DNA of 64,000 bases from Microbotryum silenes-acaulis (taxonomy: Eukaryota; Basidiomycota; Microbotryomycetes; Microbotryales; Microbotryaceae). A model generated the notes under the pieces. It saw nothing but the letters and a program-made list of their open reading frames with translations, did no database searches and was not told the DNA's origin. A program made the translations under genes and the position numbers. The stretch lies in NCBI GenBank assembly GCA_003665825.1, contig QPFY01000015.1:186001-250000 (forward strand), in the 5' to 3' direction. Shown piece after piece: positions 56,501 to 64,000 of the stretch (within the stretch, counting starts at the first letter, position 1; each line of letters begins with the position of its first letter).

Positions 56501-57468
56501 TGGATTCTCCAAGAAGACTGAAGGAGCAAAGAGGGAGAAGAAGCTGAAGAAGGGCAAAGTCAGAAACTTATGTGAGTCGGTCTCGACTCCGTATCGAAAC
56601 AGCCCTAAGACTAACGCTTCATTGGGGCGTCCGCAGACCGCTTTGTCAAGGTCGAGAAATGGGAAACATCCGAGGACGCTGAGAAGAACCTAGCGGCATG
56701 GCTGGGTCGACCTTCTCAGACCGAGTCTGCTACTGCTGCGATCGAGGAAGCGGAAGACGCCGACGACGACGCCGAATCTCGGATGAGGTGAATTCATTGT
56801 CTGCTTTCGGTTCAGCCATTGCCTTTGAGTACTGATGCTGTGTGTTACCCTCTGGCAGCTTCCGCTACGATGCCGATGACCCACGACCCGTTTCACCCCG
56901 CGTGTTCCGAGCCTCGTCCCTCCCTGCAACCGGGGCTACCACGAGCGGGACCGGTGGAGCTCGCAAAGTCCCTCGACAGTCCATGACGACACAATCGGTC
57001 GTGGCGAAGCAATCTCCCGCGATCCAAAAGCACGGGCAACGTCTTCGCGTCGCGTCGGAAACACTGCCCCGGTTGACGAGTCCGGTTTCCCGACAGCGAT
57101 GGGAGACCCCAACAGCTGCCAGTCAGGCGAGAGCGACGCCCGTGGGATCGGGTTCGACGAGAGCATCGTCACGGTCACCGAACAGTACACCTGCGAGCGG
57201 CAATACTCGATCGGGACGAGGTCTGACTCCCCCGGCGACGAGCACGAAGCGTGCGAGCTCGGCTTTCGCTACTACCAGTTCTCGAGCGGGGCAAGCCGCG
57301 ACAGCGACTAATAAGAAACAGTCGTCGAACTCGACGACAAACAAGGTCGTCCCGTTGTCGGTCTCAACCACTTCGATCAATGGCCTCGGCGCGAGGGATC
57401 AGTCGACGATGGCACTGTACGGGAAGTATTGGGAAGCCACGGACGGGGAGAAACGTGTAGAGGCTTGA
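53532..57468 (+). CDS. Rho guanine nucleotide exchange factor (DH-PH)
   Basis: Exon 1 starts at 53532 (MRRFLGIKAKASKQP) and is a Ser/Thr-rich region of about 280-300 residues. Its donor is unresolved: the acceptor at 54517-54521 needs a phase-1 donor, for example at about 54381. Later exons are certain: to 55380, then 55452..55515, 55580..55946, 56018..56043, 56118..56571, 56637..56787 and 56859..57468. The DH domain starts TRQEILWEVVASEERYVLEL and resumes at PDALRNVLESVLEMLKGHEV after about 190 low-complexity residues, running to LCLSKPLMRLGKLPLLMQAL and THEWEKTRAMAIEVDELV. A PH-like segment follows (EEWLVRFSDVTVRCAKV, YRFVKVEKWE), then a basic Ser-rich tail. Such proteins load GTP on Rho/Cdc42 for polarity and wall growth. 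The target GTPase is unknown. Confidence 0.85.
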
Positions 57469-58078
57469 GAAAGTTGCGCGCCCATGATGTATCTTGGGAG
57501 TATTTTGATACACGGATGACCGGGCCGGACGGGAAGAAGAAGAGGCGATGATGTAAAGGCCCTTCTCCCGCGCGCTCTCCTCTCACCGATCTCACCCCTG
57601 TCTCTCGGCGATTCCGGTCACTCTGTCCGTCTCTCTCACTTTGGGCCTCTTCAGAGCTCCTAGTCACGCCTCATCCCCTATCGTTTTATATCATCTGTGA
57701 TCGTCCATTTTGCTATATTATAGTGGACGCGGTCTTGAAGGACTGTTGATGGTGATTGTGCAGGTGAGGGAATACATGAGTATCCGGGAACCGCCCTTCT
57801 AGGGTAGCGAGATCGTCGAGGGCACGCGCTCGGTCCTAGTCGCCAGCAACTTTTGCTTCTCGTGAATCCTTTTGTAGCTAGCTATCTAACAGCACCGCAC
57901 GGAAGTGCTTTCTTGCACCGACAATTTCGCGATCAATTTTCTTTTGTAGTGCTCCCATTTTCCATCGACAGCAGTCGCCAGCTCTAAGATGAAAGCGACC
58001 GAAAATCTCGGTGGGCCACGAACCGTCAAGAAGTAGGTATCTATCTATGTTTGCTAATAGTGCCTTCTCAAGTGGGTC
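57469..58078. other. Convergent intergenic RhoGEF / Apd1-type gene
   Basis: 610 bases between two stops. An AT-rich patch with TATATTATAG lies at 57712-57723 and a T-rich patch near 57935-57960. No gene seen. Confidence 0.45.
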
Positions 58079-59581
58079 CTACCAGCTCAAAACCCCTTCT
58101 TCGAAGCCCGACTTTCCGGCCAAGCCCAAACCTCCCCTTAGGAGTTCGGGTATGACCTTGCCTTCGATCAGAGTTGTTTGCACCTGGGAGGAAAGGGAAG
58201 ATCGTCGGTCGAGACTCAGCGAGTGCTTTTTCGATTCGAAAGTGGTGAAACGACACCGATCTGGTCTCGAAGTCATGGTCCGAGCACTCACAATCGCCCC
58301 TACATCCCTTGGTGTCACGCGACCATACCATATTGATGTGCCGTTAGGTAGATAGATGATGACGTTGCCAGCGTATCGATGACCCCCTGCCGAATTGCAA
58401 ATCGCCCATCGAAAAGCATCAGCAAACCGACGCTGGCTCGACGATCGAGAAAAGATATAGCACTCACCAATATGACTGCATTTGAACACTCCCACTCTAC
58501 CTTCACCTATCCTCACCCCTTTCAGCGCTTCGTCCATCTTGCTCTCCCTCTCCTCCAATGCCCATGCCTCTAGTGGTCTCTCATCCGAACTGCCGAGACT
58601 ATCGCCTCGTTCGTCCATCTCCAAATCATGTTCGGCCAGGTGGTGATGGAACTGATTGATCAGCAGCGGAGCGGCGATATGACACCGCCTGTCCCTTCGT
58701 TTATGCGAACAAATGAGAACCAAAGCTCGATAAGGTAGCGGGTAAGACCTCGTTTTCGAAGAGGTGAGCGACGAGAGTCCGGGCCGAGGAACGGAAGGGT
58801 GGAGGTGAGATCCGACGAACGCCTTGACCGACGAAGCTTTGGCGGATACATGGTGGACGATCTTGAAGTCGGGCAAGACGATAACGGAATGGTCGTCGTC
58901 CTCGTGCGAGTTGGACAGGAACGAGCCCGTGAGAATCGAGAGCCTCGGCGATTCGACAACTTCCGCCGTTTCAGTCGAGTCAGGGGCCACCGCGCTCGTA
59001 GATGCTTTGAGTGGAGGAGGCGCCGCGATCGACGGGTAAACTCCTTTGTAACCCGATCCTTCAGGAAGCGGAGCATCGTCCCCCTTTTTGATTTTGAGTT
59101 TCTGGAAAGTCTTGTTCAGCAGGCCCGTTCCTTTTCGGCCTCCGTCCGAACAAGTCGTCGCCAGCTCGTATGCACTCTTGAGAAGTCCTGGTAGCGATTC
59201 AGCATCATCAGTCACTTCTCTATCCCAATCGCTCTTTCCGGTCGCGATCAAAATTTGACCTGATTAGCAAAGGCCCAAAACGAGGAAAGCAGATTAGCTA
59301 AACTTGGATGCGAAAGCCCTACTAGATCGTCGCGGCCAATGTATGCATTCAGGCTTCGACCACACAAAGCACTCACGACCGTAGTAGTTGACCGAACCCA
59401 ACATCTCGGAATCCAAATCGACGTCGAAAGTTTTCGGATAGGTTTCCAAGTCGTCCGAGTCGTCGTGGGCACATCCCTTGCATGCTTCCTCCAGGGTCTT
59501 CAACGGCACGCCGTGCGAAGTCAGAGCTGCGGAGGCGGCGGAGCTGAGCGCCGGACGGGGGATGAAGGTCGATGGCGACAT
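58079..59581 (-). CDS. Apd1/Aim32-type thioredoxin-like 2Fe-2S protein (sucrase/ferredoxin-like family)
   Basis: Exons complement(58079..58183, 58292..58386, 58468..59259, 59377..59581) encode 398 residues. The segments KTFDVDLDSEMLGSVNYYGR and QILIATGKSDWDREV match the N-terminal half of the family. The metal site reads ICSHKRRDRRC (Cys-x8-Cys) and CSHIGGHRYAGNVIIY (His-x3-His), the two-Cys two-His set known from Apd1 and Aim32, which bind a [2Fe-2S] cluster. The end TTLIEGKVIPELLRGGLGL is also typical. Both motifs are completed across introns. A Ser/Glu-rich spacer of about 60 residues interrupts the middle. Whether it acts in cytosol (Apd1) or mitochondria (Aim32) is unclear, because the N-terminus (MSPSTFIPRPALSSAASAAL) is only weakly presequence-like. 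Confidence 0.9.
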
Positions 59582-60023
59582 GGCCAGTGAATCCCAAGAA
59601 AAGATAAGCGTGTGAGCTGACTTGGTACGGCAGGGATGAGTGCGGAAGGAGCGTAAATGCGACGCCTTCCGCGATCCAACTCACCACGCTCTCGCTCGGC
59701 TTCCTTTCGGGTCGCCCATCGAGTCCACCGCCCGATCTCGCAACCTCGGCTCGACGTCATCCTCGTCGCCGAGCTTCCTCCGCTTGGTACCGAGTCAGCC
59801 AGCGCACAATCGGGCAGAATGGCAGCTACCCAACATCTTATATCTGGCGAATAAAGGATGAAGAGTGTAGTAACAAAAGGATGTGCACTGCTCTCCGAAT
59901 GCAATAAACAATTACATACACGTGGTGCGCGCATACACAGAGAGGTGAGGGTAAGAATAATTCAACTCCCAATCAGAGTATGATCACAGATGTGGTGTGA
60001 TCAACCCATTATTCTCTCATCAA
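59582..60023. promoter_or_regulatory. Spacer between DLIC 3' end and Apd1-type gene 5' end
   Basis: 442 bases between tandem minus-strand genes. It must hold the transcript end of the dynein gene and the promoter of the 2Fe-2S protein gene. AT-rich at 59840-59990. No distinct motif recognised. Confidence 0.45.
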
Positions 60024-62447
60024 TTATGCTCCACCCCTCGTACTCGCCCCTAAAGAGCCATGACTTGGACTCGAATTGTTCGCCGATCCCGTCGCTCCCC
60101 CACTCGGCGTGGTCGAACTCCTCGCCGCCAAGAGGCTTTGGAAAAAGTTGGCTAAAACCTCGTTCTGTCCCCCTGCCGTTGCTCCAGTTCCAGAAGGCAA
60201 GGAAGATGCGCCTGCGTTGCCGAGGGAAGCTGGTGAGGTCATTCCGGAAGATGGTAGGGCCGAGCCACGCGCTTCGGCGCTTCCTTGTCCCGAGTCCTGG
60301 ATAAGATACAAAAACAACCCTGTTAGACGATCAATCCCCAATCGTTGACCATCGGCAATCTCGATTCGAGTGTGTGCTTACCTTCTGTACCATCTTGGCC
60401 AATCTAGCCGACACGTTATCGCCGTCAGAGCCCAAACCTTCTCCCCCACCCCCACCACCCCCAAGCGCCCTCTCTACGCTCGGCAAACTCAACACCGCAC
60501 TCGACATGGGCCCGACGACCGAGCCCCCAAAGCCTCCTTCGTTCGACATCCCATTCATCGCTCCACTATCCCCGGGCCGTGCAGCAAACGCAGCTCGAGG
60601 ATCTTTGACGCGGTCGGCTTGGAGGGTTTCGTAATGCGGTTTCAAAAAGTCTTGCTCGTCCATCGCCTCGACGTGGTTCGTCACTACCCGGGTCGGCTGA
60701 GAGGTCGTGTTTTTTTAAAAAATTAAAAAGGTCAACAAGACTAACTCACCCTGGTCAGCTCCGATCGATTTACTCACCTGACTATCCTCATCGACATCAA
60801 CGACCATATCCTCATACATCGCCACGGCCCCACCCCTAGTCGACCCCTCCCCACGCCCACTCCTAACGTCATCATCCCAAGCCCGAGAGAACGCTTCCGG
60901 ATCGAATCGATCCCTCAAGACCCTGATCTTGCCCCAACTATCCCAACCGCTGGGAACGAGCACCTCTTCCCGATCGACGACGTTCGCGCGGTGATTGAAT
61001 GGGAACGCCTTCAATGCCGAGCCGACGGCGTTGAGCGGTAATGTCGAAGTCGGGACCGACCCAGCTTCATCGGCCTGATTCCCCAGCGTTGTGGGCGCCG
61101 AGACCGTCGTGGGAGGGGGCGAAAACAGCCGATGTAAGATGTAGGACCTCAGTCGGGCAAAGGTCATAGGTCTCGAGTGAGATGTGAAGAATAACGCGGC
61201 GCCGTACTTGAGGCAGACCGTTCTCAGTGCCTGTTGCACGAAGTCGCACTGCTCCTCCTTGAACTCCATCTCCCGCTCGAGCGTGTTGATCTGATCCGAC
61301 TTGGTGCAGACGAAGACCAAAGGAAGACCTAAAGGTTGATCGAGTACACCAGCCGGCAGTGGCGAGTCATGGTCGGGTACCTGTGCTGTTGTCGAGGTGT
61401 TTGCCGAAGCCAAAGTGGTCGCAGCGGTAGTGGATGGGGTCGGTTCGTGATAATTGCGCACATGCGCTTCCACTGCGAGTTCTTAATCAGATCAGCTATA
61501 TTTTCAAGAGATGTAGTGTACTCGCCCTAGTTACCTCTCTCCTTGGCCGTCACTGCTTCCCAGGTATCGTTCGCTGCAGCCTGCTCGGCGACTCGCGTCA
61601 AGACCTGAATCCACGCTCCGAGCTCTCGGAGAAAGCTGTGCGGGCTCTCCCAATCGAGCACGACGACGACGAGCGAGTCCAAGAGCGTCGATCTTGACAA
61701 CGCCAAGGACAATAGTGACGGATAAGGTGGTTGGTGCGATGGAAGTTGGTAGATACCCATCCTAGCGACGGTGTCTGTTCGGAGAAACGTGTTTCGGCCA
61801 TTCAGTTTGAGCTCACTACGAGGAGGACCGTTGTATTTTTGGTACGCACCTTCGTCCGCCTCATCTCGTACATCCAAGACCGAGTAACTTAGGCCAACAT
61901 CGAGCGAAGGGTGATTCGTCGTCGTCCCTGTCCCCGTCCCCGTCCCCGTCCCCGTCGGATTGGTGGTCGATGAGCTCGGATCGCTCGATGACGACGAAGA
62001 AGGTTGACCCGTTGCTGAAGCCAATCGGTCCACCAGCGTAGTCTTGCCCGACGATGCAGAACCTGTTAGTGGCGAGAAACGTCAGTGATCTGCGCACGTC
62101 GAATCTTGTACGAGCTAGTTCGCTGCGACGCTGTCTGGGCTTAGGAGACACCTCCTCTCCCACTTGGCTGCGATGCTCCAGTGCTCACCCAGCACGATAC
62201 AGTTCTTGGTCGACACGTTCCTCGAACTCGATACGCTATCCAGGATCGAACCCCACAGGTCCTGCGTGCCAGGAATGCCACTCGGCCCTGTCGTCGTCGA
62301 GGTCGTGCCAGCTCCTGCGGCCGCTCCGTTCGCGTGATCATGGCTGGTTCCGACGGTCGTGGCTGGGGCAGAGGTGGGAGCGGTGCCGTTCGGTAGGATG
62401 GTCATGCTCGATTTGATCGGTGATGTTGGAGGTCGAGGCCGATCCAT
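60024..62447 (-). CDS. Cytoplasmic dynein light intermediate chain
   Basis: Six exons, complement(60024..60296, 60382..60696, 60778..61472, 61535..61774, 61850..62062, 62189..62447), give 664 residues with all phases matching. DLIC features are TQDLWGSILDSV, then the degenerate P-loop GSASSGKTTLVDRL joined over intron 1, LSYSVLDVRDEADEDTVARM and LVVVVLDWESPHSFLRELGA. Later segments are LVFVCTKSDQI, ALRTVCLKYGAALFFTSHSR, FNHRANVVDREEVLVPSGWD and NHVEAMDEQDFLKPHYETLQ. The C-terminus is Gly/Ser-rich with NEVLANFFQSLLA, resembling the helix that binds cargo adaptors. It anchors to the dynein heavy chain and links cargo for nuclear and vesicle movement along microtubules. A hexanucleotide repeat encodes a Thr-Gly run near the P-loop. 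Confidence 0.93.
61924..61956 (-). repeat. Hexanucleotide repeat in DLIC coding sequence
   Basis: About five units of GTCCCC-type hexamers that translate on the minus strand to alternating Gly and Thr (TGTGTGTGT) between a Ser-rich loop and NHPSLDVGLSY. Confidence 0.85.
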
Positions 62448-62794
62448 TTCTGCGCGGTCGCCAGACGAGCGCGTACAGATGTCGATCGCAGCTCCAAGGA
62501 GGATGTTGGCCCAAGTCTACACGCGTCGCACAACGCCCACACGCCACACGCGCCTCTCGCGATTCGCCGCGATATCTCTCCTGTGGTCGGGTTCAAAGGT
62601 TGGCTTTTATTCCAACCAGAGTGATCGCAGCCCAAAACACCAAGTAGCGCCGAGTACTTGAATTCTTTCGAAAATATTCACCATTCCAATTGGGTTCTTC
62701 TCAATTTTCGATACAAGCAACGAGGTGGCCATCAGATTTTTGATGGAAACCCCCCCAACCCATTCCCCGACGCCCGACGCTGCACACCCCCTTC
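62448..62794. other. Spacer between methylcitrate dehydratase and DLIC genes
   Basis: 347 bases in tandem orientation. T- and C-rich segments near 62690-62790 are probably the 3' trailer of the dehydratase gene. No gene seen. Confidence 0.45.
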
Positions 62795-63944
62795 TTAAGC
62801 CTTGGTGACGAACATGTCGACAAACTCGTTGACGGGCATCTTCTCCAACCTGGCCTGGTCCGCGACGGCCTTGACGATCTTGTCGACGTGGCTCGCCTCA
62901 AAGTGGGGCTCGATGTGGCGCTTGAACTTGGCGTTCAACAACGGCTCGCCCTCTTCCCTTCGACGACGGTGACCGACGGGGTAGTCGATGTGCACCTCGT
63001 CCAACACGGTACCGTCCTTCAACGTGATCGTCAACGCATTGCCGATGTAACGCTTCTCCGGGTCGTGGTACTCCTCGGAGAAGGTCTTTTCCTCGACGCA
63101 GTAAATTTTCGCGCGCAACTCGTCGATCCTCGGATCGGCGGCGACACGGTCCGTGTAGTCCTCCGAGGTCAAGCGACCAAAGATCAACGGCACCGCGACC
63201 ATGTACTGGATCGTGTGGTCACGATCGGCAAAGTTGGCGAGAGGGCCCGATTTGTCGATGATGCGGATCGCGGCCTCTTGGGTCCTGATCTTGACCTCCT
63301 TGATATCGTCCGAGCTCTTACCCATCTCCTTGAACTTGGAGTGCAGGATCATCGCGGCCTCGGCGGCGGTTTGAGCGTGGAACTCGGCCGGGAACGAGAT
63401 CTTGAACAAGATGTTCTCCATGATGTACGAGCCGTAAGCGCGTTGGAACTTGAACTCCTGGCCCTTGAAGAGCACGTCGTAGAAGCCCCACGTCTTGGCG
63501 GTCAAGACGGTCGGGATTCCCATCTGGCCGCGCTGGACGGCCAAAGCGAGGTGCACGGCACGCTGGCACGCATCACCGGCGGACCACGACTTGCGGGAAC
63601 CGGCGTTGGGCGCATGGCGGAACGTGCGAAGCGACTGGCCATCGACAAACGCCTGCGAGACGACATCGACGGTTTGCGAGTGCGACAGGCCGAGCAACTT
63701 GGAGACAACGGCAGCCGAGGCAAGCTTGACGAGCACGACGTGGTCGAGACCGACGCGGTTGAACGAGTTCTCCAACGCAAAGCATCCCTGGATTTCGTGG
63801 GCCATGATCATGCCGGCCAAGACGTCCTTGACGGTCAAAGGGGCCTTGCCGTTGGCGACGTTGGTGCGCGAGATCCAGTCCGAGACGGCGAGAATGGCGC
63901 CGAGGTTGTCGGAGGGGTGACCCCACTCGGCCGCGAGCCAGCAG
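62795..63944 (-). CDS. 2-methylcitrate dehydratase (MmgE/PrpD family), 5' part outside window
   Basis: One long exon on minus, 383 codons to the stop at 62795. It is preceded by an intron acceptor (CTTTCTGACG, then CCAACAG at 63945) whose donor lies beyond the window edge, so the N-terminal part is missing. Family segments are CWLAAEWGHPSDNLGAILAV, MIMAHEIQGCFALENSFNRV, LDHVVLVKLASAAV, RHAPNAGSRKSWSAGDACQR, VLTAKTWGFYDVLFKG, YGSYIMENILFKISFPAEFH and PLIFGRLTSEDYTDRVA. The enzyme dehydrates 2-methylcitrate to 2-methyl-cis-aconitate in the mitochondrial methylcitrate cycle for propionyl-CoA disposal. Nothing in the visible part is broken. No other pathway gene is present in the window. Confidence 0.92.
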
Positions 63945-64000
63945 CTGTTGGACAAGACGTTTGTTCGTCAGAAAGGAGGATTCTGTCGACGTAGCCCTAT

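Noticed and set aside
62888..63994. 368-codon plus-strand frame
   Set aside because: Exactly antisense to the well-recognised methylcitrate dehydratase exon; typical shadow frame of GC-rich codons.
1..64000. CRISPR arrays, rRNA, tRNA, bacterial operons
   Set aside because: No regular spacer-repeat array, rRNA-like conserved stretch or clear tRNA cloverleaf was recognised; the gene structure is eukaryotic. A tRNA scan could still find one in the long intergenic regions.

Overview
The window is nuclear DNA of a fungus, most likely a basidiomycete yeast or smut relative of the Pucciniomycotina (Microbotryomycetes-like). The reasons are compact intron-rich genes (introns mostly 60-125 nt with GTGAGT-like donors, CTGAC-like branch sites and CAG acceptors), GC-rich codon use, Ser/Pro-rich spacers in the proteins, a FunK1 kinase family member and the protein repertoire. 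The exact genus is inference. Exon models were built by hand from splice signals and reading-frame phase. For most genes the summed exons divide exactly by three.

Layout. 0-10 kb: a FunK1-type protein kinase with a damaged or unresolved 5' end, a 1250-residue inositol-polyphosphate 5-phosphatase-like protein, and a six-exon Cys-rich protein of unknown function, all on the minus strand. 10-21 kb: a secretory and cytoskeletal block with SEC31 (COPII coat) and the SNARE SEC9 diverging from a shared 0.7 kb promoter, then beta-tubulin with twelve exons, six of them 5-23 nt. 23.6-34 kb: an unknown coiled-coil protein, an ER-type membrane protein and the lipin phosphatidate phosphatase PAH1, all on plus. 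34-40 kb: the mitochondrial ATPase AFG1 and GTP cyclohydrolase II (RIB1) on minus.

40-45 kb is a gene-poor repeat island. It has nested foldback palindromes carrying exon-like fragments, a shattered copy of the FunK1 gene at 1 kb, a small TIR element, and a 1.1 kb element with inverted ends and GGGATGGTCC-type motifs. 45-53.5 kb holds BCP1, an orphan four-exon gene, a 1740-bp TIR element with a perfect 8-bp target duplication around one unknown gene, a histidine-phosphatase gene resembling SHB17, and a 420-bp MITE. 53.5-64 kb is ordinary again: a RhoGEF whose DH domain is split by a long insertion, an Apd1/Aim32-type 2Fe-2S protein, the dynein light intermediate chain and, cut by the window edge, 2-methylcitrate dehydratase.

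The genes do not form a pathway cluster. They are mostly housekeeping functions (vesicle traffic, lipid signalling, riboflavin synthesis, propionate catabolism, cytoskeleton). The novelty lies in the repeat island and the 48.7-50.5 kb element. I recognised no tRNA, rRNA or CRISPR, and I could not run any search.
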